DNA from: an uncultured Clostridia bacterium
GTDB lineage: Bacteria > Bacillota > Clostridia > Christensenellales > Pumilibacteraceae
Reading direction: 5' to 3'
Length of the DNA: 64,000 nucleotides
Assembly: GCA_948440265.1 (NCBI GenBank)
Contig: CAOJOK010000001.1
Location: forward strand, 186,001-250,000
The notes under the pieces were generated by a model, which saw nothing but the letters and a program-made list of their open reading frames with translations, was not told the DNA's origin and made no database searches. Both the position numbers and the translations under genes were made by a program. How positions within the stretch are numbered: the first letter of the stretch is position 1; every line of letters begins with the position of its first letter. Shown here in pieces: positions 24,884 through 34,298 of the stretch.

Positions 24884-26167
24884 CTAATCTCCTTGTTTTT
24901 CCATTCTGACTTTAATAGCATTCGCGTGTGCGTCAAGTCCTTCCGACTTTGCCAACGCTATAATTGTTTCCGATGCATCTGTCAATGCCGATTTATCATA
25001 ATTTATAACACTTATTTTTTTTATATAATTATCCACTCCCAACGATGAGGCATATTTCGCCGCTCCTGCCGTGGGTAGAACGTGGTTTGGTCCTGCATAA
25101 TAATCACCTAACGGCTCGGGCGAATAATTCCCCAAGAACACAGCCCCTGCATTTTCTACTTGTTCTAAAATGCTATCGGGGTCTTTGACGCAGAGTTCCA
25201 AATGTTCGGGCGCAATCTTGTTGGCAAGCTTTACCGCTTCCGAAACGGATTTTACAATTACTATTGCCCCATAGTTCTTCAAAGCCGATTTTGCAATTTC
25301 CCTACGCGGCAAGGATTCGATTTGAGAATACAATCTATTACGAACTTTCTCCGCCATTTCTCTGCTATCCGTAATCAGCATACTCATAGCCATTTCGTCG
25401 TGCTCTGCTTGCGATAGCATATCTGCGGCAACAAAATCGGGATTTGCGCTTTCATCCGCAATAATAAGAATTTCACTTGGTCCCGCCACCATATCTACAC
25501 CCACTTCACCATACACTTCGCGTTTTGCAAGCGCTACGAATATATTTCCCGGTCCGCTTATGACGTTCACTTTAGGAATACTGTCGGTTCCGTAAGCCAT
25601 AGCGGCTATTGCCTGCGCTCCGCCTATTTTAAAAACACGAGTTATTCCGCATTCGCAAGCGGAAACCAATGTCAATGGATTTATTCTTCCGCCATTGCAC
25701 GGAGTGCACATAATGATTTCTTTCACTCCGGCGACAATTGCAGGAGCGGCACACATAAGTACGGTACTTGGATATGCGGCTTTTCCTCCGGGAACATAAA
25801 TGCCTGCTTTATTGACTGGTCTGACAATATATCCCGTAGTAGTATTGCCGCGTTGAAAGAGCAAAGAAGTTCTTTTTTGCCGCTCATTATATTCCAATAT
25901 ATTTTTTTTCGCCTTTTTCAACGCATTCAAGACAGATATATCCGTATTTGCATAAGCTTCATCGAATTCTTTTTTTGTTACGCACAAATTTTCCGCCGTA
26001 AGTTGAATGCCGTCAAATTTTTTGCTGTATTCGAATACAGCGGAATCCCCGAAATGTCTCACATTGGAAACTATGTCTTTAACGTCGGAGTATATTTTTT
26101 GATGCACGTCTTTCGCCCTATTTAACAGCCTTTCGAGATTTTGACTTGACTCGACAATTGAAATCAT
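24884..26167 (-). CDS. hisD: Histidinol dehydrogenase
   Basis: A 427-residue enzyme of normal length that oxidises histidinol to histidine through the aldehyde. Landmarks are the NAD-site VISGPGNIFVALAKREVYG, the zinc-site residues near SQAEHDEMAMS and the C-terminal GPNHVLPT. It starts directly at the end of hisG. Confidence 0.97.
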   Translation of the reverse strand: MISIVESSQNLERLLNRAKDVHQKIYSDVKDIVSNVRHFGDSAVFEYSKKFDGIQLTAENLCVTKKEFDEAYANTDISVLNALKKAKKNILEYNERQKRTSLLFQRGNTTTGYIVRPVNKAGIYVPGGKAAYPSTVLMCAAPAIVAGVKEIIMCTPCNGGRINPLTLVSACECGITRVFKIGGAQAIAAMAYGTDSIPKVNVISGPGNIFVALAKREVYGEVGVDMVAGPSEILIIADESANPDFVAADMLSQAEHDEMAMSMLITDSREMAEKVRNRLYSQIESLPRREIAKSALKNYGAIVIVKSVSEAVKLANKIAPEHLELCVKDPDSILEQVENAGAVFLGNYSPEPLGDYYAGPNHVLPTAGAAKYASSLGVDNYIKKISVINYDKSALTDASETIIALAKSEGLDAHANAIKVRMEKQGD

Positions 26168-26790
26168 TAAACTACCTCCGATATTTTTTTCACCAATGGT
26201 AAAATCAGTTCCGACTTCGTTTTCAAACTCACTTTATTGGCTATCAATCTTGCGGTTAAAGAACAAATATCTTCCAACACCGTCAGTCCGTTGGCTTTAA
26301 GCGTATTGCCACTCTCTACAATATCTACAATGACGTCGGAAAGCCCTACAATGGGTCCAAGCTCGACAGAACCGTTAAGCCTGATAATATCGACGTTGAT
26401 GCCTTTTAATTCGTAATACTCCCTTGCAACACGCTCATACTTGGTGGCAACTTTCAAATTGCCGTATAGATTTTTTTTATTTTTATCAAATCCGGCAACG
26501 CACATCCGACATTTACCGAACTTCAAATCTACAAGCTCGTAAATATCTCTGTTTTGCTCCAAGAGCGTATCCTTACCCGCCACGCCGATGTCCGCCGCGC
26601 CGCGCTCTATATATGTGGGAACATCGCTCGGCTTCACAAATATAAATTTGTACATCTCTTTTTTATCTTTCAAAACAAGCTGTCTTGTCTCGGATTTAAG
26701 CGATGAGCAATCTATGTCGCATCTTTCGAGAATGTCTATTGCTTTTTCCGATAAGCGCCCTTTCGGTAACGCAAATGTTATTTCTGACAT
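26167..26790 (-). CDS. hisG: ATP phosphoribosyltransferase, short form
   Basis: A 207-residue HisG without the C-terminal regulatory ACT-like domain. It therefore needs HisZ, which is encoded directly upstream. The ribose-phosphate site lies in VDIVESGNTLKANGL. It catalyses the first committed step of histidine synthesis and overlaps hisZ by 13 nt. Confidence 0.96.
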   Translation of the reverse strand: MSEITFALPKGRLSEKAIDILERCDIDCSSLKSETRQLVLKDKKEMYKFIFVKPSDVPTYIERGAADIGVAGKDTLLEQNRDIYELVDLKFGKCRMCVAGFDKNKKNLYGNLKVATKYERVAREYYELKGINVDIIRLNGSVELGPIVGLSDVIVDIVESGNTLKANGLTVLEDICSLTARLIANKVSLKTKSELILPLVKKISEVV

Positions 26791-27995
26791 AATATACTCT
26801 CCTTCTCGAATTTCGTTATATTATCGCCACGAATAACAAATGCCTGTGAGATATTATTTCGTTTACAAAATCCAAGTAACGTTTCGGTATCATTGCAAAA
26901 CAACTTGATAACTTTTTTACCGTTTTTTCGAAGTTGTTCCACAAACGATATTTCTTTCGCGATATCAGCATTTTCGCAATAATATGCATAATCGCAATAA
27001 GGCGCCGTATGCATAAGTTCTTTTTCATTTAGTACAGATAACAGTCTTTGAACACCTATTGCAAAGCCGACCGCTTTTCCTTGAAATCCGAATGAAGGAC
27101 ATAACCCGTCATATCTTCCGCCGTCCAAAATGCATAGTCCGAAATTCTTCGAATATCCTTTAAATACAAAGCCGCTATAATAATCGTAACCGTGTAACAT
27201 TCCGAAGTCGATACAAATGTATTTTTCATAGCCGATTTCCTTTAAAGCATTGTAAAGCTTTTTGAGATTTTCGTATGCCGAATATGTCAACTTATTTTCA
27301 CTTATTTTCTCAGCTTTTTCAAATACTTCACTGCCGCCGAACAGCGTAGGTAAAAGCAATAGTTTATCATAAAAGTCCGATGATGCATTTGTACTTTGCA
27401 GGAAACTCTCCAAAGCCAGAGAATCTTTCCTTTCTATCAAACTCGTAAGATACGAAATTTCTCGCTCACTTAATCCGCACTCGGATACTATTCCCTTAAA
27501 GAAATTGTTATTTCCCAGTTCTATTTTAAAATCTGTCAGCCCTGCTCGCAAAAAGCTTTTTATTGCCAGCGTGACTATCTCTATCTCACCATCCAATCCG
27601 CTGTCGCCGATAAGCTCCACTCCGATTTGAGCAAATTCTCTGGTACGTGCCGTATCGTTATTATCCAAATATTCGAAACAATTTTCAACGTAGTATAATC
27701 TTTGCGGATATGTCAAGTCCAATTTAGACGCCAATCTACATATCTGAAGAGTTATATCCGGACGTAAAACCAATAAACTGCCGTCATTGTCCGTAAGTTT
27801 AAACATCTTTTTCAGTTTATCGTTATCACATACATCGTGAAAAACGTCATAGTACTCCACCGTCGGCGTTTCCACTTCTTTATATCCGTAACCGACGTAT
27901 ATTTCCGATAACATATTTTCCAATTGTCTTTTGGCATAACATTCATTCGGTAAATAGTCTTGAAATCCGTACGGTATTTTTAACTTTCTGACCAT
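26778..27995 (-). CDS. hisZ: ATP phosphoribosyltransferase regulatory subunit HisZ
   Basis: A 405-residue class II synthetase-like protein beginning with the IPYGFQDYLPNE segment typical of HisZ. It is a catalytically inactive paralogue of HisRS that activates short HisG and senses histidine. It is the first gene of the operon, with CGGAG before the ATG. HisRS is unlikely given the hisG overlap. Confidence 0.95.
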   Translation of the reverse strand: MVRKLKIPYGFQDYLPNECYAKRQLENMLSEIYVGYGYKEVETPTVEYYDVFHDVCDNDKLKKMFKLTDNDGSLLVLRPDITLQICRLASKLDLTYPQRLYYVENCFEYLDNNDTARTREFAQIGVELIGDSGLDGEIEIVTLAIKSFLRAGLTDFKIELGNNNFFKGIVSECGLSEREISYLTSLIERKDSLALESFLQSTNASSDFYDKLLLLPTLFGGSEVFEKAEKISENKLTYSAYENLKKLYNALKEIGYEKYICIDFGMLHGYDYYSGFVFKGYSKNFGLCILDGGRYDGLCPSFGFQGKAVGFAIGVQRLLSVLNEKELMHTAPYCDYAYYCENADIAKEISFVEQLRKNGKKVIKLFCNDTETLLGFCKRNNISQAFVIRGDNITKFEKESILCQK

Positions 27996-28039
27996 TGACG
28001 TACTCCGTTTATGTTTTATTGCTTTAAAGTATTAAAGTA

Positions 28040-28068
28040 ATTATATTATAAAACGATACGATTGTCAA
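28040..28068 (-). promoter_or_regulatory. Full-consensus sigma-A promoter of the his operon
   Basis: TTGACA (28063-28068), a 17-nt spacer and TATAAT (28040-28045) match consensus at all 12 positions. A leader of about 38 nt follows, too short for a His T-box. Confidence 0.92.
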
Positions 28069-28074
28069 GCGGTT

Positions 28075-30066
28075 TTAATTCATAATTAAGTTTTTGACAA
28101 AAATAATTTTTCCTTCATCTTCATTTTCCGCCATTTGCTCTTTGAAGTTGGTATTCTCTATCAAATAGTCGGATAACTCTCTTGCTATATCGATAGTGGA
28201 TTTATCCATTTCACTGAAAAGTGAATCACCGTGCTGCCTTGTTCCCAAGAAATCACCTGCGCCGCGTAAATTATAGTCATATTCGGCAAGAGAAAAGCCG
28301 TCACTGCACGAGATAAAATATTCGATGCGCTGTTTTGCCGTATCCCCCAATTTGTCCGACAGCAAGAAGCAAAAGCTGTCTTTATCTCCGCGCCCCACTC
28401 TCCCTCTAAGCTGATGCAATTGACTGAGTCCGTATCTGTCGCAATTAAAAATAACAATCGACGTAGCATTCGGAACGTCTATTCCCACTTCTATTATCGA
28501 TGTTGAAATCAGTACTTTTATTTCTCCCGACACAAACTTTGTCATAACCGATTCTTTTTCGTCGTCCGACAATTGACCGTGCAGAAGTCCTATAAATTTC
28601 TTTAACGGTGTCTTCGACAGGTGTTCGTATAGATTGTTTGCCGAAACAAGCTCGTCATCGTCTATCCTCGGACATACCATATACGTCTGTTCGCCGCAAT
28701 CGGCTTTTTCTTTGATATACGATATCATATCTTTTATTTTTGAATTCGGCACATATCGCGTATGCGTTTCGGCTTTTTTACGCGGCAAGGTTCTTATTTC
28801 GCTTTGCTCCAAATCCCCGTAAAGCGTTAAAGCAAGCGTTCGCGGTATAGGCGTTGCCGTCATAATCAAATAGTCTGCATTTAAAGCTTTATTTTCCAGT
28901 GCTCCGCGCTGGTTTACTCCAAACCTCTGCTGTTCGTCTGTTATTATTAAGGAAAGATTTTTGAAAACAACGTTGTCTCCAATCAAAGAATGTGTGCCGA
29001 TAATAATATCGGCGCTTCCATCGGCTATATCCGCAAGCGTAGCTTGCTTTTCTTTTGAATTTAATGAAGAAGTCAGAAAAACTATTTTTATGCCGTAACG
29101 GGAAAACAGATTTTGAGCGGTTTTAAAATGCTGCAGCGCAAGCAATTCGGTAGGACTCATCAAAACGCTTTGAAAGCCGCTTGCCGCCGCATATAACATT
29201 GCAGAAAGCGCTACAATCGTTTTACCGCATCCCACATCGCCTTGCAGCAGACGATTCATTTTTTTGTCGGAGCGCATATCCGCGATAATTTCCGATAAGG
29301 CCCTTTTTTGGTCTGCGGTCATTTCAAAAGACAAACCGTTAACGAATTCGGTCAAAAGCTTTTCATTATCCGAATATTTGTGCGACTTCTTTCCGCTCTT
29401 TTTTACAATTGCATATAGCGCCATATTGCAGCTTAAATTTTCGATAGCTATACTTCTCTTACTCTGTTCGAGTTCTAAAAAACTTTTAGGACGGTGTATT
29501 CCGTAAAATGCTTCGTTAAGTTCGATAAGCCCGAATTTCTTTGCCGCTTGGGTATCGATATAGCTATTTACTCGCACATTTTTCAAGACGGTATCGATTG
29601 CGGAAATTAAAACATTTGACGGAACGCCTTTAATCGGACGATATAGCGGATAAATTTTCGGCATATTCTCCGCATATTGAATGAGTGTGGGATTGTTGAC
29701 GCTCAATTTTTTCCCGAATGCCTCCACTTTTCCTATCACATAAAATTCTTTCCCCGGCAATAAACTGTTTTTTATATATTTTCGATTAAACCATCCGCAT
29801 TCGAATTTGTCTCCGAAACTGTCAACAAATGCGACCGTCGTCAAAAACAATCCTTTTCGGATATATTTTACAACCGGAGACGAAGATACTTTTCCGAATA
29901 ATGTTACAATTCCTTTACCGACAGACTCGCTTGATTTTGCCAAATTATCCAAATCGGCATATGAATAAGGAAATACGGTCAGCAAATCGCTTACCGTCTT
30001 TATACCCGATTCTTTAAGTTTTTCCGACCTTTTTGCTCCAAAGCCGCGTATTTCGGTAAATTCCAT
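28075..30066 (-). CDS. recG: ATP-dependent DNA helicase RecG
   Basis: A 663-residue helicase: N-terminal helix-hairpin-like start (FGAKRSEKLKESG), wedge OB domain, Walker A GDVGCGKT, motif III MTATPIPRT and motif VI QLRGRVGRG. It remodels stalled replication forks. The motif II box reads DEQQ where RecG proteins normally have DEQH. The ATG has no Shine-Dalgarno sequence and follows immediately after the T tract of a terminator hairpin. Confidence 0.97.
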   Translation of the reverse strand: MEFTEIRGFGAKRSEKLKESGIKTVSDLLTVFPYSYADLDNLAKSSESVGKGIVTLFGKVSSSPVVKYIRKGLFLTTVAFVDSFGDKFECGWFNRKYIKNSLLPGKEFYVIGKVEAFGKKLSVNNPTLIQYAENMPKIYPLYRPIKGVPSNVLISAIDTVLKNVRVNSYIDTQAAKKFGLIELNEAFYGIHRPKSFLELEQSKRSIAIENLSCNMALYAIVKKSGKKSHKYSDNEKLLTEFVNGLSFEMTADQKRALSEIIADMRSDKKMNRLLQGDVGCGKTIVALSAMLYAAASGFQSVLMSPTELLALQHFKTAQNLFSRYGIKIVFLTSSLNSKEKQATLADIADGSADIIIGTHSLIGDNVVFKNLSLIITDEQQRFGVNQRGALENKALNADYLIMTATPIPRTLALTLYGDLEQSEIRTLPRKKAETHTRYVPNSKIKDMISYIKEKADCGEQTYMVCPRIDDDELVSANNLYEHLSKTPLKKFIGLLHGQLSDDEKESVMTKFVSGEIKVLISTSIIEVGIDVPNATSIVIFNCDRYGLSQLHQLRGRVGRGDKDSFCFLLSDKLGDTAKQRIEYFISCSDGFSLAEYDYNLRGAGDFLGTRQHGDSLFSEMDKSTIDIARELSDYLIENTNFKEQMAENEDEGKIIFVKNLIMN

Positions 30067-30067
30067 A

Positions 30068-30105
30068 ATAAAAAATAAAAGGGCAGTTAAAAACCGCCCT
30101 TTTGT
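30068..30105 (-). terminator. Terminator-like hairpin between fakA and recG
   Basis: An 8-bp stem (30077-30084 with 30096-30103) is followed on the minus strand by a T-rich tract that runs up to the recG start codon. It should reduce read-through from fakA into recG. Confidence 0.75.
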
Positions 30106-30115
30106 AAATACTCTT

Positions 30116-31750
30116 TTATTCCAATGACACTATATAGTAATATAACGGTTGCCCGCCGAAATGAATATCGACATCGCACTTTTTGTATTTGTCGGTCAAC
30201 TCCTGCGCAATTGCATTCGCTTCTTCTTCGGAAACGGCATCGCCGAAGTATAACGTGATATTGCTCACGTCGCTGTCCATCATTTTTTCCACAAGGTCTT
30301 TTGTTACCTTTTCGACCTTCTCGCCTTTTGCAACGATTGATTTCGAATCGATACCGATAATATCGCCTTCTTTGAGATTGAAATCATCAATTTGAGTGCT
30401 TCTGACGGCATATGTGACCATACCTGCCTTGATACCAGAAATAGCTTCATTCATTGCGTCTTCATTGTTTGACACGCTGTCCTCGGGATTAAATGCCAAA
30501 ACAGCAGACAGCCCTTGCGGTATGTTTTTTGTAGGTATTATATGAATATTTCTCTTGCTTAAAGCCTTTGCCTGCTCTGCTGCAAGAATAATATTTTTAT
30601 TATTCGGCAAAACAAATATATCTTTTGCGGCAATTCCGTCGCAAGCTTTTGCAATATCTTCCGCACTCGGATTCATTGTCTGACCGCCTTCGATTATTTC
30701 ATCGACCAGCAAATCTTTAAAGATATTGGTCAAACCCTCTCCTGCACACACGGATACAAGACCGTAAGGCTTCAATTCTTCTTTTTTCTGACCTATCAAT
30801 GCCCTGTTTTGTTCCAACATATTCTCGATTTTCACGCGGTCGATTTCGCCGAGCTCCAAGCAATATGCCAACACACTTTCGGGTTCATTGGAATGAACGT
30901 GCACTTTTACCATATTCAAATCGCCGATAACAAGAACGCAATCGCCGATTGTCATAAGTTTTTCGCGCAATCTGTCTATATCTGCTTCCGTAGTCTTTTT
31001 GTGAAGATTTATTATAAACAGCTCGTTGCAATATCCGAACTCGATTTCCGCAAGGTCGTTATAATCGAAATGCGCCTGTTCTCCATACTGACTGTTTGCC
31101 TGAATAGAGTCGTCGAATGCAATATTGGTGTCCTCCTGACCGATTAACAAATGGTGGAAGCCCTGGAATATTATCAAAAGACCGCGTCCGCCGGCGTCTA
31201 CGACGCCTGCTTTTTTCAGCACGGGCAAAAGCTCCGGCGTCATCTTTAACGATTCTTCGCCAGCAGCAATAACATTCTCCAAAAATTCGGGCACTTCCAT
31301 ATTCTTACGCGTAATTTTCATCGCGTATTCGCTCATAGTTCTGATGACCGTGAGAATGGTACCCTCTTTAGGCTTCGTGACCGCTTTGTAAGCTACTTCC
31401 GTGCCCGCAGACATAGCCTTGGCTAAACTTCTTGACGTAATCTCTCCCGATTGAGACAAAACCGTCGCCATACCTTTTAAAATCTGACTTAAAATAACGC
31501 CGCTGTTGCCTCTGGCACCGCGCAAAGCGCCCTTGGACAAGGCGTCGCAAAGCGCGTCTATATTATTGCTCGGACAATTTGAAACTTCTTTGGAAGCCGA
31601 CAGCATCGTCAGCGACATATTCGTACCCGTATCTCCGTCAGGAACGGGAAAGACATTCAATGAATCTACGTGTTGTTTATTTATATCTAACAGCTTTGCG
31701 CCGTTTAAAATCATTTTGCGGAACGTTGCTCCGTTAATTGATTTCTGCAT
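30116..31750 (-). CDS. fakA: DhaL-domain fatty acid kinase catalytic subunit (YloV/FakA)
   Basis: A 544-residue protein. The N-terminal DhaL nucleotide-binding domain has VPDGDTGTNMS near residue 36 and GARGNSGVILSQIL near residue 79; a middle linker domain and a C-terminal fatty-acid/DegV-partner-like domain follow. FakA phosphorylates fatty acids bound by FakB for phospholipid synthesis. It follows yloU, as in most Firmicutes. Confidence 0.92.
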   Translation of the reverse strand: MQKSINGATFRKMILNGAKLLDINKQHVDSLNVFPVPDGDTGTNMSLTMLSASKEVSNCPSNNIDALCDALSKGALRGARGNSGVILSQILKGMATVLSQSGEITSRSLAKAMSAGTEVAYKAVTKPKEGTILTVIRTMSEYAMKITRKNMEVPEFLENVIAAGEESLKMTPELLPVLKKAGVVDAGGRGLLIIFQGFHHLLIGQEDTNIAFDDSIQANSQYGEQAHFDYNDLAEIEFGYCNELFIINLHKKTTEADIDRLREKLMTIGDCVLVIGDLNMVKVHVHSNEPESVLAYCLELGEIDRVKIENMLEQNRALIGQKKEELKPYGLVSVCAGEGLTNIFKDLLVDEIIEGGQTMNPSAEDIAKACDGIAAKDIFVLPNNKNIILAAEQAKALSKRNIHIIPTKNIPQGLSAVLAFNPEDSVSNNEDAMNEAISGIKAGMVTYAVRSTQIDDFNLKEGDIIGIDSKSIVAKGEKVEKVTKDLVEKMMDSDVSNITLYFGDAVSEEEANAIAQELTDKYKKCDVDIHFGGQPLYYYIVSLE

Positions 31751-31798
31751 AACTATCCTCCATATATGCGTTAATATACAGCACGATGGTTTTTTCTA

Positions 31799-32155
31799 TT
31801 AAACTTTTACACCCATAACATTAACGTTTATGGTGTCAACCACCATACCGGTGAAATTTTCTACATCATATTTTACTGAACGTTTTAACGATGTTGCCAC
31901 AGCGTCTATGGATACACCGTATTTGATTATAACGTACAAATCTATAAATATCCTGTCGCCGTTCGTCATAACGCGAACACCTTTGGATATACGTTGCTTT
32001 TTGAGTAAATCGGCAAAATTATCCGAAAACCTTTTGGATATAAGGTGAACTATACCGTAACATTCCAACGCCGTGTATCCGGCAACTTGCGCAATGGCTT
32101 CTTCCGTAACTGTTATTCTGCCGTACGCATTTGCCGTATTGACACTCATTGACAC
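31799..32155 (-). CDS. yloU: Asp23/Gls24 family envelope stress protein (YloU)
   Basis: A 118-residue Asp23 family protein with ITVTEEAIAQVAGYTALECYGIVHL at the start and the DLYVIIKYGVSI strand near the middle. Family members associate with the membrane or cell-wall stress response; here it precedes fakA, the usual arrangement. AAGGAGTG precedes the ATG. Confidence 0.93.
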   Translation of the reverse strand: MSMSVNTANAYGRITVTEEAIAQVAGYTALECYGIVHLISKRFSDNFADLLKKQRISKGVRVMTNGDRIFIDLYVIIKYGVSIDAVATSLKRSVKYDVENFTGMVVDTINVNVMGVKV

Positions 32156-32186
32156 TCCTTATAAAGTATATGTTTGGTATATATCT

Positions 32187-32215
32187 ATTTTAACCTATTA
32201 TGCACGATTATGCAA
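32187..32215 (-). promoter_or_regulatory. Sigma-A promoter of yloU-fakA
   Basis: TTGCAT (32210-32215), a 17-nt spacer and TAAAAT (32187-32192). It is divergent from the rpmB promoter. Confidence 0.75.
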
Positions 32216-32275
32216 GAGATTTGACTCGAATATTTAAAAAAAACTTAAAAAAACCGTGTAATCGCGCTATTTTAC

Positions 32276-32304
32276 TTGCTTTTCTCCGTATTTTATAATA
32301 TAAT
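32276..32304 (+). promoter_or_regulatory. Sigma-A promoter of rpmB
   Basis: TTGCTT (32276-32281), a 17-nt spacer and TATAAT (32299-32304). Confidence 0.7.
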
Positions 32305-32339
32305 AGCACAGTAAGATAATCCCCGTGGAGGTGTAAGAA

Positions 32340-32534
32340 ATGAGCAGAGTATGCGTGATATGCGGCAAAGGCGGAAGCGACCGTGCTTCCGGTGGAAATA
32401 ACGTAAGCCATTCCAATAGAAAGACCAGACGTACGTTCGGCGTAAACGTTCATAAAGTCAAAGTCGAATTGGACGGAGTGGAATCAAGCCAGTATGTTTG
32501 CACCAGATGCCTTCGTTCGCAGAAGAATTCTTAA
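32340..32534 (+). CDS. rpmB: 50S ribosomal protein L28
   Basis: A 64-residue L28 of zinc-ribbon type: paired cysteines CVICGKG (C5, C8) and CTRCLRS near the C-terminus. The SNRKTRRTFGVNV core binds 23S rRNA. GGAGGTG precedes the ATG at 32340. It is one of two plus-strand genes, divergent from yloU as in Bacillus. Confidence 0.98.
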   Translation: MSRVCVICGKGGSDRASGGNNVSHSNRKTRRTFGVNVHKVKVELDGVESSQYVCTRCLRSQKNS

Positions 32535-32546
32535 TTGATTTAAAGT

Positions 32547-32576
32547 AAAGCGGCAAGCATTTGCTTGCCGCTTTTT
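32547..32576. terminator. Bidirectional terminator between rpmB and recN
   Basis: A 12-bp GC-rich stem (32547-32558 with 32563-32574) has a 4-nt loop, with T runs in both directions. It serves the convergent rpmB and recN. Confidence 0.92.
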
Positions 32577-32582
32577 CATATT

Positions 32583-34286
32583 CTATTGCAATTTCGACTT
32601 AAACTCGTTACTCCATTTTTTCATTTGCGCCGCGTTTTCCATTGCCTGACTGCTTATATCCTTACCTCCTGACAATCTGGAAATTTCCTCGGTCATTCCG
32701 CTGTCGTCGAGACGCGTTACTTCCGTAAAAGTTTCTTCGCCCTTAACGCTTTTCGCAATGTAAAAATGACTGTCTGCCATTGCGGCTATTTGAGCAAGAT
32801 GAGTGACGCAAAGGACCTGATGTCCGTGCGCAATTTTTGCCAGTTTCTGCGCTACCGCCTGCCCTATTTTACCGCTTATTCCGGTGTCGATTTCATCAAA
32901 AATAAGCGTTTCGATTTCATCGGTTTTACTTGTTATAACCTTTAATGCCAGCATAAAGCGCGACATTTCCCCGCCGGAAATTATTTTTATAAGCGGCTTT
33001 AAAGGCTGTCCTATGTTCGGACTTAAATAAAATTCCGGTTTATCGAAGCCCTTTGCGGAAATAAGATTTTCACAATCGGATAATGTCGGCAAGTCGTTGA
33101 ATACGACCTCGAATTTCGAGTGCTCCATACCAAGCTCCGACAATTCGTTCATTATTTCTTTTGAAAGCTTCTTTGCTACGTCTTTTCTTTTTTTCGATAA
33201 CTCGACAGACAACTCATAAATGCGTTTCAAGGAGCAATCTCTGTCTTTCTCCAATTTTTCATAGAGTTCGGAACAGTTTTCCAGCTTGTCCAAAGACTGC
33301 CTTGCAAATTCCAAGTATTCCGTCATTTTATCATAAGACCCGTATTTTCGCTTTAACGATAAAATAGTGTCATAGCGTCTTTCCACCCTGTCTACTTCTC
33401 TTTCGTCGAAGTTCAAATCGTCGATTTCTCCGCTTACGGTTTCGATGATGTCTTCGATTTCGATAGACACACTGTTTAAACGCTCATACAGTTCGGAAAA
33501 AATCTGCTTGACGTCACTTATGCCCGACAGAGCGCTCAAAGCGTCGGATATTGCCGACGATGCAGTCTCTCCCGTTTCATTTTCACTCAAAGCATTCAAA
33601 GCTTCGGAAAGCGACGTCGCTATTCGTTCTCCCGAAGCAAAAAGCTTTCTTTTTTCCACTATCTCATTTTCTTCATTCGGGCGTACTTTTGCTTTCTCGA
33701 TTTCTTCGATTTGGTAGCGATATGTATCGATATTCTTTTCGCGCTCGGATATATTTCCGAGTTCTTCCATTTCTTTGCGTATTTTTCTGTAAATAAAATA
33801 CTCTTTTTCCAAATCGGAAAATATCTGTTCGGATTCGGCACGCACAAAATAATCGATTATTCTCAAATGCTCGGAAGGTCGACTTAAAGACTGGTACTCG
33901 TTTTGACCGTAAATGTCGACAAACGATGCCATAAAACTTTTCAGCATCGAGGCGGTGAATGTTTTTCCGTTTACCCTTATATCGTTCTTTCCGTCTTTAC
34001 CGAATCGCCTACCGATAATCAACATATCGTCATCGTCCAAGCCGAATTCCGATATTTTGCTCTTTTGTTTTTCGGAAATCTCAAAAACGCCTTCGACGTA
34101 GCCGAAATCACAGCCATAGCGCAAAAGCGTTTTGTCATATTTTGCTCCCAGCAAAAGCATCAAGCTGTCAACAACAATCGATTTACCTGCACCCGTTTCA
34201 CCGCTTAAAATATTCAAGTTGTTCCCGAATTCCAATTCGAGTTCGGAAATCAGTGCAAGATTTTTAACGTGTAAGCGTTTAAGCAT
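32583..34286 (-). CDS. recN: DNA repair protein RecN
   Basis: A 567-residue SMC-like ATPase. The Walker A GETGAGKS lies near the N-terminus, followed by long coiled-coil arms (about 150-370), the signature SGGEMSR and Walker B LIFDEIDTGISG. It acts early at double-strand breaks. It follows argR in the conserved nadK-argR-recN order. Confidence 0.97.
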   Translation of the reverse strand: MLKRLHVKNLALISELELEFGNNLNILSGETGAGKSIVVDSLMLLLGAKYDKTLLRYGCDFGYVEGVFEISEKQKSKISEFGLDDDDMLIIGRRFGKDGKNDIRVNGKTFTASMLKSFMASFVDIYGQNEYQSLSRPSEHLRIIDYFVRAESEQIFSDLEKEYFIYRKIRKEMEELGNISEREKNIDTYRYQIEEIEKAKVRPNEENEIVEKRKLFASGERIATSLSEALNALSENETGETASSAISDALSALSGISDVKQIFSELYERLNSVSIEIEDIIETVSGEIDDLNFDEREVDRVERRYDTILSLKRKYGSYDKMTEYLEFARQSLDKLENCSELYEKLEKDRDCSLKRIYELSVELSKKRKDVAKKLSKEIMNELSELGMEHSKFEVVFNDLPTLSDCENLISAKGFDKPEFYLSPNIGQPLKPLIKIISGGEMSRFMLALKVITSKTDEIETLIFDEIDTGISGKIGQAVAQKLAKIAHGHQVLCVTHLAQIAAMADSHFYIAKSVKGEETFTEVTRLDDSGMTEEISRLSGGKDISSQAMENAAQMKKWSNEFKSKLQ

Positions 34287-34298
34287 ATTATAACATCC

